Positions 8,063-14,913 of a stretch of DNA of 18,384 nt are shown piece after piece (within the stretch, counting starts at the first letter, position 1; each line of letters opens with the position of its first letter). Both the position numbers and the translations under genes were made by a program. This DNA is from Neorhizobium sp. UBA7851. Lineage in GTDB: Bacteria > Pseudomonadota > Alphaproteobacteria > Rhizobiales > Rhizobiaceae. Location of the stretch: assembly GCA_002500765.1 (NCBI GenBank), contig DLSX01000236.1, forward strand, positions 35,838-54,221, given 5' to 3'. The notes below the pieces were generated by a model. That model did no database searches. It was not told where the DNA came from and worked only from the letters and a program-made list of their open reading frames with translations.

Positions 8063-8958
8063 GCCTGGCTCCTTTCCTGTTTCGCACCCATGGCCCGCTC
8101 GACCAGCCGCCCAGCCACGGCGACCACGGCGACCAGAAGGGCGGCGAGCACGGAACCGGCGACAAGGGCTGCCCAGATATCGATCGTCTGGCTGTAATAG
8201 GCGCCGGCGAGCAGTTTGGAGCCTATGCCGGCGACGGCACCCGTCGGCAATTCGCCCACGATCGCGCCGACGAGGCTTGCCGCGATCGCCACCTTCATCG
8301 AGGTGAACAGGAAGGGGATCGACGCCGGCACGCGAAGCTTCCAGAACACCTGTGCCGCACCGGCATTATAGGTGCGCATCAGGTCGAGCTGGATGAGTTC
8401 CGGCGAGCGCAGGCCCTTCACCATGCCGACCGCCACGGGGAAGAAGGAGAGATAAGTCGAGATCAGCGCCTTGGGCAGAAGGCCGGTTATGTTTACCGCG
8501 CCGAGCACGACGATCACCATCGGCGCGACGGCGAGGATCGGCACCATCTGCGAGGCGATGATCCAGGGCATCAGGCTGCGCTCGAGCGCTTTCACATGGA
8601 CGATGCCGATGGCAATCAGGATGCCGAGAGCCGTGCCGAGCGTGAAGCCGACGACGGTGGACGAAAGCGTCACCCAGGCGTGATAGACGAGGCTGCGATT
8701 GGAGGTGACCTTTCGCAGAAAGGTGTTCTCGAAGACGTTCTGCGCCACCTGATGCGGCGCGGGAAGCGTCGGTTTCGGCTGCGACATGGTCTTTTGAAGG
8801 AATTCTATCGCAGTCGGAGTGGTGTTGGCGCGGCGGTCGAGATCGCGCTGGAAGGGCGCGTTCATGAGGTAGGCTGCGACATACCAGATGACGACGATGG
8901 CGACGAGGATGGTCGTGACGGGGAGGATGTGGTGGCGGAGGGAGGTTTGCTTCTGCAT
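8059..8958 (-). CDS. ABC transporter permease
   Basis: A 299-residue inner-membrane permease of the same family as the next gene. TM1 is about residues 11-32. A periplasmic linker (about 33-92) is followed by five or so further TM segments. The SQMVPILAVAPMVIVV segment is at about 136-151 and the EAA loop (LDLMRTYNAGAAQVFWKLRVPASIPFLFTSMK region) at about 191-222. The start at 8958 (MQKQTSLRHH) is preferred over the longer frame to 9021, because the extra 21 residues are not membrane-like and GGAG lies upstream of this ATG. It pairs with the 375-residue permease, which it overlaps by 4 bp. It is separated from the ATPase gene upstream by 252 bp carrying a palindromic repeat. Confidence 0.9.
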   Translation of the reverse strand: MQKQTSLRHHILPVTTILVAIVVIWYVAAYLMNAPFQRDLDRRANTTPTAIEFLQKTMSQPKPTLPAPHQVAQNVFENTFLRKVTSNRSLVYHAWVTLSSTVVGFTLGTALGILIAIGIVHVKALERSLMPWIIASQMVPILAVAPMVIVVLGAVNITGLLPKALISTYLSFFPVAVGMVKGLRSPELIQLDLMRTYNAGAAQVFWKLRVPASIPFLFTSMKVAIAASLVGAIVGELPTGAVAGIGSKLLAGAYYSQTIDIWAALVAGSVLAALLVAVVAVAGRLVERAMGAKQERSQA

Positions 8959-9029
8959 CAGCTTTTCGCTCCGATCAAAACGTGAAGGGGCGAAGACTGC
9001 TGCAGATCTTGGCGCTGGCATGTGGCGCT

Positions 9030-9168
9030 GCCCCTCATCCGGCTGCCGCCACCTTCTCCCCGTTTTACGGGGAGAAGGGCCCGAGCCGCATTGTCTCCGG
9101 TTCTCTTCGGTGTCGAGCGAGGCAGGTCCCCTCTCTCCGCTTGCAGGGAGAGGGTTAGGGTGAGGGGC
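9030..9168. repeat. RIME-like double-palindrome intergenic element 1
   Basis: Outer arms GCCCCTCA (9030-9037) and TGAGGGGC (9161-9168) enclose two hairpins. One is a perfect 10-bp stem, CTTCTCCCCG (9053-9062) with CGGGGAGAAG (9068-9077). The other is an imperfect CCCTCTCTCC...GGGAGAGGG hairpin at about 9128-9154. The sequence and plan resemble the RIME-type mosaic repeats scattered between genes in rhizobia. It separates the ATPase gene from the first permease gene inside one operon, so it will be transcribed and fold. Confidence 0.75.
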
Positions 9169-9210
9169 AGGCGCCGCGCGTCATGTGACGGCAGCAAAAA
9201 GAAGGACACA

Positions 9211-10002
9211 TCACTCCTCATAGCTATGCCCCGCCCTCAATCCTTCACGGACCCGGTGGGCGATTTCCAGGAATTCCGGCGTTTCGCGGATTTCCAGCGG
9301 GCGTTCCTTCGGCAGCGTCGAGCTGATCACATCCGTTACCCGGCCCGGGCGGGGGGACATGACGACGATCTTCGTCGACAGGTAGACCGCCTCGGGGATC
9401 GAGTGGGTGACGAAACAGATCGTCTTTTGCGTGCGCGCCCACAGTGTCAGGAGCTGTTCGTTGAGGTGATCCCGGACGATTTCATCGAGCGCGCCGAAGG
9501 GTTCGTCCATCAGGAGAAGGTCGGCATCGAAGGCAAGCGCGCGGGCGATCGAGGCGCGCTGCTGCATGCCGCCGGAAAGCTGCCAGGGGTATTTCTTGCC
9601 GAAGCCAGCGAGGTTAACGAGATCGAGCGTGCGCTCGATGCGTTCTTTCCGCTCTGCCGCCGAATAGTTCATGATTTCGAGCGGAAGTGCGATGTTCTTT
9701 TCGATCGTGCGCCACGGATAAAGCGCCGGCGCCTGGAAAACATAACCGTAAGAGCGGGATTTGCGGGCATTTTCCGGCGTCATGCCGTTGACGGTGATCT
9801 CGCCTGACGTGGCGCTTTCGAGATCTGCGATGACGCGCAGGAAGGTGGTCTTGCCGCAGCCGGAGGGGCCGATGAAGGAGACGAAATCGCCCTTCCTGAC
9901 GTCCAGATCGACGTTAGACAAGGCATGGACCGGACCATCGCCGGTCTCGAAGGTCAGGCCCAGCTTTTTGGCCGAAACCACGGAGAATGCATGTTCAGAC
10001 AT
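9211..10002 (-). CDS. ABC transporter ATP-binding protein (SsuB/TauB/ThiZ-like)
   Basis: A 263-residue ATPase that powers the two permeases at the cytoplasmic face. All motifs are intact: Walker A GPSGCGKT (45-52), Q-loop Q90 in YVFQAPALYPW, signature LSGGMQQR (142-149), Walker B LLLMDEP (162-168, catalytic E167), D-loop ALD and switch H200 in CFVTHS. The start at 10002 (MSEHAFSVVSAKKL) is chosen because the family consensus begins there. The longer frame to 10122 would run through the end of the DUF559 gene. The start lies 8 bp inside the DUF559 coding region, which suggests coupling. Confidence 0.92.
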   Translation of the reverse strand: MSEHAFSVVSAKKLGLTFETGDGPVHALSNVDLDVRKGDFVSFIGPSGCGKTTFLRVIADLESATSGEITVNGMTPENARKSRSYGYVFQAPALYPWRTIEKNIALPLEIMNYSAAERKERIERTLDLVNLAGFGKKYPWQLSGGMQQRASIARALAFDADLLLMDEPFGALDEIVRDHLNEQLLTLWARTQKTICFVTHSIPEAVYLSTKIVVMSPRPGRVTDVISSTLPKERPLEIRETPEFLEIAHRVREGLRAGHSYEE

Positions 10003-10417
10003 GTTTCGGCTTACCAGCGTTATTGATCGAATTTGTTTCTGCAATTGAATGGTGGGACGACGATTGTCCGACAGTGCGGATGATTGCCGTGCAGACGTCG
10101 TCCATGTTGCGAAGGTCATCATTCCAAAAGCGCAAAACCTGCCAGCCTAGCGCTTCAAGTGCCATTGTTCGCTTGCCGTCGTATGTGGCGTCAGCCGAAT
10201 TTCCATGTTGGGAACCATCGATTTCGATGACCAGCTTATGGGCAGGGCAGGCGAAATCCACGATGTAGCCTGCGATCGGCATCTGCCGGCGAAAGCTAAG
10301 CCCCATCAAACGATGGGCGCGCACTTCATTCCAGAGCTTGAGTTCCGCCTCGGTGAGCACACGCCTCATACGTTTGGCGTTACTGCGATTGCGTGCGGGG
10401 ACGTCAAAATGAGGCAT
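9995..10417 (-). CDS. DUF559 domain protein (Vsr/PD-(D/E)xK nuclease-like)
   Basis: A 140-residue protein of the DUF559 family, whose fold is related to Vsr-type very-short-patch-repair endonucleases. Visible family features are LTEAELKLWNEVRAHRLMGLSFRRQMPIAGYIVDFACPAHKLVIEIDGSQH (residues 21-71). They give candidate PD-(D/E)xK residues E23 or E25, D54 and E65, and then EALGWQVLRFWNDDL (88-102). GAGG precedes the ATG. The C-terminal 25 residues are low in conserved pattern and may be a tail. Members often stand alone next to unrelated genes and their cellular role is unclear. Here it sits between dihydropyrimidinase and the ATPase and overlaps the ATPase start by 8 bp. No metabolic role is evident. 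Confidence 0.87.
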   Translation of the reverse strand: MPHFDVPARNRSNAKRMRRVLTEAELKLWNEVRAHRLMGLSFRRQMPIAGYIVDFACPAHKLVIEIDGSQHGNSADATYDGKRTMALEALGWQVLRFWNDDLRNMDDVCTAIIRTVGQSSSHHSIAETNSINNAGKPKHV

Positions 10418-10438
10418 GTTCTACCTCGTGCGGAAGGC

Positions 10439-10619
10439 ACCCCCCTCTGTCACTTCGTGACATCTCCCCCTCAAGGGGGGAGAGCATCAGGAGGTTGTCG
10501 CGCTGTCGGCTTTCATCTCTGGACGCCCTGTGCCCGGAGTACGCTGACACTGGAATGAGGCCTTGCCTCACGTAATCTCCCCCCTTGAGGGGGAGATGCC
10601 CGGCAGGGCAGAGGGGGGT
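10439..10619. repeat. RIME-like double-palindrome intergenic element 2
   Basis: Outer arms ACCCCCCTCTG (10439-10449) and CAGAGGGGGGT (10609-10619) are perfect inverted repeats of 11 bp. Inside them, two 21-bp copies (10463-10483 and 10576-10596) are exact reverse complements of each other, and each is itself an imperfect palindrome. A small hairpin TGTCAC-ttc-GTGACA (10449-10463) lies in the left half. The element of about 181 bp starts 22 bp upstream of the DUF559 ATG and ends 25 bp after the dihydropyrimidinase stop, so it fills nearly the whole gap between them. Confidence 0.8.
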
Positions 10620-10643
10620 ACACGCCGCCCGCGTGACCATTTT

Positions 10644-12098
10644 TTACACTCCGCTTGCCGGAATGCCGCTGCGTTCCACCTTGCGCGGCGCCGTCAGTTC
10701 CTTCCAGGTGGAGAGCGCCTTGTTGACGGCGGGGAAGGGCTCGCGGGCGACGAACTGGCCGTGACCTTCGCGGCTCTTCATCCTGCCGTCCTCGACAGCG
10801 ACCACGCCCCGCGTCAGCGTGTAGCGCGGCAGGCCGCTCACTTCTCTGCCCTCGAAGACGTTGTAATCGATGGCGGACTGCTGGGTCTCTGCCGAGATTG
10901 TCTTCGATTTTTTCGGATCGAGGACAACGAGATCCGCATCGGCGCCGATGAGGATCGCGCCCTTTTTCGGATAGAGGTTGAGGATTTTCGCGATGTTGGT
11001 CGAGGTGACGGCGACAAACTCGTTCATGGTGATGCGGCCGGTCGCGACGCCGTAGGTCCAGAGCATCGGCATCCGGTCCTCAAGGCCGCCGGTGCCGTTC
11101 GGGATCTTTCTGAAATCGCCAAGACCCGTGCGTTTCTGATCGGTGGTGAAGGCGCAGTGATCGGTGGCGACGACCTGCAGCGAACCGGAAGAAAGGCCGG
11201 CCCAGAGACTGTCTTGATGCTGCTTGTTTCTGAAAGGGGGTGACATGACGCGGCGGGCGGAATGATCCCAGTCCTTGTCGAAATACTCGCTTTCATCGAG
11301 CGTCAGGTGCTGGATCAGCGGCTCGCCATAGACCCGCATGCCGTTCTGCCGCGCCCGGCGGATCGCCTCATGCGCCTGTTCGCAGGATGTGTGGACGACA
11401 TAAAGCGGAACGCCGGCCATATCGGCGATGATGATGGCGCGGTTGGTCGCTTCGCCCTCGACCGAGGGAGGGCGCGAATAGGCGTGTGCTTCCGGGCCGT
11501 TATTGCCTTCATCCATCAGTTTTTGCTGCATGGCGGCGACGACATCGCCGTTTTCGGCATGGACGAGGGGAAGCGCGCCAAGCTCGGCGCAACGGGAAAA
11601 CGAGGCGAACATCTCGTCGTCATTGACCATTAGCGCGCCCTTATAGGCCATGAAGTGCTTGAAGGTGTTGATGCCCTTCTCCTCAACCACCGTCTTCATC
11701 TCGTCGAAGACCTGTTCGCCCCACCAGGTGACAGCCATGTGGAAGGAATAGTCGCAATGGGCGCGGGTCGCCTTGTTGTCCCAGCGTTTCAGCGCGTCGA
11801 GGAGCGACTGGCCCGGATCGGGAAGACAGAAATCGACCACCATGGTGGTGCCGCCGGCGAGCGCTGCGCGGGTGCCGCTATCGAAATCGTCGGCGGAATA
11901 GGTGCCCATGAAGGGCATTTCGAGATGGACATGCGGATCGATGCCGCCCGGCATGACATAACAGCCGCTGGCGTCGAGGGTTTCGTCGCCCTTAAGGTCG
12001 GGTCCGATCTCGACGATCTTGCCGCCGTCGACTTTGATATCCGCCTTATAGGTCAGGTCGGCGGTAACGATGGTTCCGTTCTTGATTACTGTGGCCAT
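10644..12098 (-). CDS. hydA: Dihydropyrimidinase (hydantoinase family)
   Basis: A 484-residue cytosolic binuclear zinc amidohydrolase that opens 5,6-dihydrouracil or dihydrothymine to the N-carbamoyl-beta-amino acid; it may also open hydantoins. The metal centre is complete: H56 and H58 in GGIDPHVHLEMPF, the carboxylated lysine K153 in FMAYKGALMVND, H180 in PLVHAENGD, H236 in YVVHTSCEQA and D313 in ATDHCAF. The length is typical of the family. AAGGGG stands about 9 nt before the ATG. In transcription order it follows the toxin-like gene by 51 bp and precedes the DUF559 gene. With the amidohydrolase upstream it gives steps two and three of reductive pyrimidine degradation. Allantoinase is less likely, because the sequence follows dihydropyrimidinase in the K153 region and C-terminus. 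Confidence 0.92.
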   Translation of the reverse strand: MATVIKNGTIVTADLTYKADIKVDGGKIVEIGPDLKGDETLDASGCYVMPGGIDPHVHLEMPFMGTYSADDFDSGTRAALAGGTTMVVDFCLPDPGQSLLDALKRWDNKATRAHCDYSFHMAVTWWGEQVFDEMKTVVEEKGINTFKHFMAYKGALMVNDDEMFASFSRCAELGALPLVHAENGDVVAAMQQKLMDEGNNGPEAHAYSRPPSVEGEATNRAIIIADMAGVPLYVVHTSCEQAHEAIRRARQNGMRVYGEPLIQHLTLDESEYFDKDWDHSARRVMSPPFRNKQHQDSLWAGLSSGSLQVVATDHCAFTTDQKRTGLGDFRKIPNGTGGLEDRMPMLWTYGVATGRITMNEFVAVTSTNIAKILNLYPKKGAILIGADADLVVLDPKKSKTISAETQQSAIDYNVFEGREVSGLPRYTLTRGVVAVEDGRMKSREGHGQFVAREPFPAVNKALSTWKELTAPRKVERSGIPASGV

Positions 12099-12149
12099 GG
12101 TTGTTCCCCTTATTGGCTCTCTAATCTGATGAAGGAAATGTCTCTCTTG

Positions 12150-12512
12150 TTATCTGGTCCTCATAATCGGCATCACGGTCTGCCTCAGGCCAGTGATGGT
12201 GATCGCTGCTGCTTCGAGTATCTGCATTTCGTCGTCATCAAGATGGCCGATGACCTGGCTGATTGCCGATTTCCTGAGATGGGTGATCTTGTCGACCATG
12301 ATCTGGGATACGGCGTTCAGGCCGTTTGTCCCGGAGGGCTTGATGGTCGGGCGAAAGGCCGGAGAATCGGCGAGAAAGGTGGTCAGCGGACAGAGAAGAA
12401 GCGTGACGTGATCGACAATGAACTCGTCGGCGTGAATGATGATGGCCGGTCGGGGCTTACCCAGATCACCTTGGAATGCGGCCGTCACCATGTCGCCTCG
12501 CATCAGTTTCAC
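12150..12512 (-). CDS. MazF/PemK-like toxin of a type II toxin-antitoxin pair
   Basis: A 120-residue protein of the MazF/PemK/CcdB-like fold, usually a ribosome-independent mRNA endonuclease. It opens with MKLMRGDMVTAAFQGDLGKPRPAIIIHAD, the family pattern of an R-G-D/E-x-V strand followed by a K-P-R-P-A loop. VTLLLCPLTTF is the next strand, and QIMVDKITHLRKSAISQVIGHLDDDEM the conserved V-D-K/Q-I region. Its start overlaps the antitoxin stop by ATGA. It lies between the amidohydrolase and dihydropyrimidinase genes, on the same strand. Activity has not been shown; key surface residues look intact. Confidence 0.85.
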   Translation of the reverse strand: MKLMRGDMVTAAFQGDLGKPRPAIIIHADEFIVDHVTLLLCPLTTFLADSPAFRPTIKPSGTNGLNAVSQIMVDKITHLRKSAISQVIGHLDDDEMQILEAAAITITGLRQTVMPIMRTR

Positions 12513-12721
12513 GGCTTATCCCAGTCTTCGGCAGCACCCGGGTCTATCAGTTCCGTCAAACCCGCCTGGCGGTCGGCCTCTACTGAGGCCTGTGCCTGCC
12601 GAGCGGCATCTTCACGGTAAGCCTTGGTGGTCGTATCCGGCACCCATATTTCTACAGGGCGATAACCGCGGCGCATCAAATCGTCCCGCTCCTCCTGCGA
12701 CAATTCTCTGGGGCGTCCCAT
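12509..12721 (-). CDS. MazE-like antitoxin (DUF3018 family)
   Basis: A 70-residue protein with the DUF3018 pattern: MGRPRELSQEERDDLMRRGYRPVEIWVPDTTT, followed by a helical, acidic C-terminus (REDAARQAQASVEADRQAGLTELIDPGAAEDWDKP) that would wrap the toxin. Family members are called antitoxin MazE-like and normally precede a MazF-like gene, as here. A strong Shine-Dalgarno (AGGAGAAACCGATG) drives it, fitting the need for antitoxin excess. It starts 36 bp after the amidohydrolase stop. Autoregulatory operators could not be picked out by eye. Confidence 0.85.
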   Translation of the reverse strand: MGRPRELSQEERDDLMRRGYRPVEIWVPDTTTKAYREDAARQAQASVEADRQAGLTELIDPGAAEDWDKP

Positions 12722-12756
12722 CGGTTTCTCCTGTCAATCGGGAACGTTGCTTGAAG

Positions 12757-14010
12757 CTACTCCACAATCTCCGCCGTCTCCACCACCGCATGAAACAGAA
12801 CATCACAGCCGGCAGCGGCCCAGTCCATAGAGATTTCCTCGGCCTCGTTATGCGACAGGCCGTCGACGCAGGGGCAGAAGATCATCGTGGTCGGCGCGAG
12901 TTTGGCTGCCCAGCAGGCGTCGTGACCGGCGCCGGAGATGATGTCCATGTGGCTGTAGCCGAGCTTTTCGGCAGCATCGCGGACACGGCCGACCAGTGTC
13001 GGGTCAAAAGTGACCGGGTCGAAATGACCGACGGCCTCCATCGAGCAGCCGACACCGAGGGCTTCGCAGACTTCTGTTGCAGCCGCCTCGATTTTGGCGC
13101 GCATGCGGTCGAGCTTTTCCTGGCTCGGGGTGCGTAGGTCGACGGTGAAAACGACCTTGCCGGGAAGGACGTTGCGGGAATTCGGGGTGAAGAAGGCCTG
13201 GCCGACACCGGCGACGGCGCCCGGTTGTTCGGCCATGGCGATTTCCTGCACCCTTTCCATGATGCGGCCAAAGGCCAAGCCCGCGTTGACGCGCATCGCC
13301 ATCGGGGTGGAGCCGGTATGGGCTTCCTTGCCGGTCAACGTAAATTCCAACCACCAGAGACCCTGACAGTGGGTGACGACGCCGATCTGCTTGTTTTCGG
13401 CCTCAAGGATCGGGCCCTGCTCGATGTGATATTCGAAATAGGCGTGCATCTTGCGCGCGCCGACCTCTTCATCGCCCAGCCAGCCGATGCGCTTCAGTTC
13501 ATCCCCATAGGTCTTGCCTTCCGGATCCTTTCGGCCATAGGCGTAATCCAGTGTATGGACGCCGGCGAAAACGCCGGAGGCGAGCATGGCGGGGGCAAAA
13601 CGGGCGCCTTCCTCGTTTGCCCAGTTGGTGACGACGATCGGGTGTTTCGTCTTGATGCCGAGGTCGTTCATCGAGCGTACGACTTCAAGGCCCGCGAGAA
13701 CGCCGAGCACGCCGTCGAACTTGCCACCGGTCGGCTGGGTATCGAGGTGGGAACCGATATAAACGGGCAGGGCATCCGGGTCGGTGCCGGCGCGGGTGGC
13801 GAACATGGTGCCCATTTTGTCGGTGCCGACCGTCATGCCGGCCGCTTCGCACCAACGCTTGAAGAGGTGCCGACCTTCACCATCGGCGTCGGTCAGGGTC
13901 TGGCGATTGTTGCCGCCGGCAATACCGGGGCCGATCTTTGCCATATCCATCAACATGTCCCAAAGACGGTTGCCGTTGACGCGCAGGTTCTCGCCCGGTG
14001 CTGCCACCAT
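12757..14010 (-). CDS. pydC: Zn-dependent amidohydrolase, N-carbamoyl-beta-alanine amidase type
   Basis: A 417-residue M20-fold hydrolase of the hydantoinase/carbamoylase (HyuC, AllC-like) family. It cleaves an N-carbamoyl group to CO2, ammonia and an amino acid; in this setting the substrate would be N-carbamoyl-beta-alanine or its methyl homologue. The metal ligands are visible: H88 in GSHLDT, D99 in GGKFDGVLG, E134 in NWANEEGARF, H195 in EYHIEQGP and H387 in GLSHNEAE. The dimerisation-domain motif GKEAHTGSTPM is at 227-237. AAGGA lies about 10 nt before the ATG. It is the first gene of the cluster, divergent from rutR with the RutR-like operator between. Allantoate amidohydrolase and N-carbamoyl-L-amino acid hydrolase share these motifs; dihydropyrimidinase and RutR next door favour the pyrimidine role. 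Confidence 0.88.
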   Translation of the reverse strand: MVAAPGENLRVNGNRLWDMLMDMAKIGPGIAGGNNRQTLTDADGEGRHLFKRWCEAAGMTVGTDKMGTMFATRAGTDPDALPVYIGSHLDTQPTGGKFDGVLGVLAGLEVVRSMNDLGIKTKHPIVVTNWANEEGARFAPAMLASGVFAGVHTLDYAYGRKDPEGKTYGDELKRIGWLGDEEVGARKMHAYFEYHIEQGPILEAENKQIGVVTHCQGLWWLEFTLTGKEAHTGSTPMAMRVNAGLAFGRIMERVQEIAMAEQPGAVAGVGQAFFTPNSRNVLPGKVVFTVDLRTPSQEKLDRMRAKIEAAATEVCEALGVGCSMEAVGHFDPVTFDPTLVGRVRDAAEKLGYSHMDIISGAGHDACWAAKLAPTTMIFCPCVDGLSHNEAEEISMDWAAAGCDVLFHAVVETAEIVE

Positions 14011-14250
14011 TTTAAAAATCCTTATCTGCTTTATGTTCTGCCAGTCGGCAGCATGCTTCCTGTTCCCGTGGTCGTGCCCGATTACATCGCTGCTTCAGGT
14101 ATCGGCATTGCCTTTGTTCTGCTTGTCGCCGATAAATTGACCGCTTGGTAAAAGCTTACAATTTCCGCGGCATCACTCAAGCTGAAAATCGTCACGGCTT
14201 CGATTGTTTTCAGGTTTCGGCCGACGAGTCGAAGAAAGGCGCAGATAAGA
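14011..14250. promoter_or_regulatory. Divergent control region between pydC and rutR
   Basis: This 240-bp region must drive the catabolic cluster on the minus strand and rutR on the plus strand. The operator-like site at 14137-14152 sits near its middle. An AT-richer segment TACAAT (14157-14162) next to the operator could be a -10 for rutR, but the spacing to TTGACC is only 14 bp. No promoter pair is assigned with confidence. Confidence 0.5.
14137..14152. promoter_or_regulatory. RutR operator
   Basis: TTGACCGCTTGGTAAA matches the E. coli RutR consensus TTGACCAnnTGGTCAA at 12 of 14 defined positions and keeps both TTGACC and TGGT cores at the correct spacing. It lies between rutR and the cluster that starts with pydC, 126 bp from the pydC ATG and about 98 bp from the rutR ATG. 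RutR is released from DNA by uracil in E. coli, so the simplest inference is repression of the cluster, rutR or both, relieved by pyrimidine. Confidence 0.78.
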
Positions 14251-14889
14251 ATGGCCATTCCAAGAGCCGCGAGGACGCAGCGGAAAACGCGAATCCAGGA
14301 AGAAAGGCAAGAGCTGATCCTGGAGGCGGCGCTCGATGTGTTTTCCGCAAGCGGTTTTCGCGGCTCGACGCTTGACCAGATCGCCGAAGCGGCCGGCATG
14401 TCCAAGCCCAATCTTCTCTATTATTTCCGCACCAAGGAGGCGATCCACCGGCAGTTGATCGACCGGGTTCTGACCACATGGCTGGAGCCGCTGAGGGTCT
14501 TCGACGCGGCTGGCGATCCGGAAAGCGAGATCAGATCCTATATCCGCCGCAAGCTTGAAATGGCGCGCGACTTTCCGCGCGAAAGCCGGCTGTTCGCCAA
14601 CGAGATTCTGCAGGGTGCGCCGCATATCGAGGATGAGCTGAAGGGGCCGTTGAAAGAGCTGGTGGACGAAAAGGCCGAGGTCATCCGGTCTTGGGCGCGG
14701 GCGGGCAAAATCGCCAGATGTGATCCCTATCACCTGATCTTCTCGATCTGGTCGACAACGCAGCATTATGCGGATTTCGACGTGCAGGTGCGGGCGGTGC
14801 TGGGGCAGGCGAATTCCGGCGAGGGACGCTTCGAGGACGCGGCGCGGTTTCTGGAGGCGCTGTTCATGGATGGGTTGCGGGTGCGGTGA
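14251..14889 (+). CDS. rutR: RutR, TetR-family pyrimidine-responsive regulator
   Basis: A 212-residue TetR-family regulator that closely follows E. coli RutR along its length. The HTH region at about residues 22-65 (LILEAALDVFSASGFRGSTLDQIAEAAGMSKPNLLYYFRTKEAIH) carries the RutR pattern QIAE-AG-SK-NLLYYF-KEA. The ligand-domain signatures are also present: RLFANEILQGAPHIEDELKGPLKELVDEK and HLIFSIWSTTQHYADFDVQVRAV. E. coli RutR controls the rut pyrimidine-utilisation operon and, more broadly, carbamoyl-phosphate and purine genes. Here it is divergent from pydC-hydA and an ABC transporter instead of rutA-G. GAAAGG stands about 15 nt before the chosen ATG; the N-terminus is otherwise uncertain by a few residues. 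Confidence 0.92.
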   Translation: MAIPRAARTQRKTRIQEERQELILEAALDVFSASGFRGSTLDQIAEAAGMSKPNLLYYFRTKEAIHRQLIDRVLTTWLEPLRVFDAAGDPESEIRSYIRRKLEMARDFPRESRLFANEILQGAPHIEDELKGPLKELVDEKAEVIRSWARAGKIARCDPYHLIFSIWSTTQHYADFDVQVRAVLGQANSGEGRFEDAARFLEALFMDGLRVR

Positions 14890-14913
14890 GGGGGCGTTTT
14901 GCCCGGACCGGAT

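Noticed and set aside
8958..9221. 87-codon minus-strand frame across repeat element 1
   Set aside because: Most of it is the palindromic repeat translated; there is no family resemblance, and the permease start lies at its end.
10404..10640. 78-codon minus-strand frame across repeat element 2
   Set aside because: It is a translation of the inverted repeats, with no domain, and overlaps the DUF559 start.
12150..12721. Integrated mobile element carrying the toxin-antitoxin pair
   Set aside because: No integrase, transposase, target duplication or terminal repeat is visible around the cassette, so only a two-gene insertion can be suggested.
13225..14151. 308-codon plus-strand open frame opposite pydC reaching the RutR operator
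   Set aside because: It is antisense to a gene with all metal ligands intact and would translate across the operator and promoter region.
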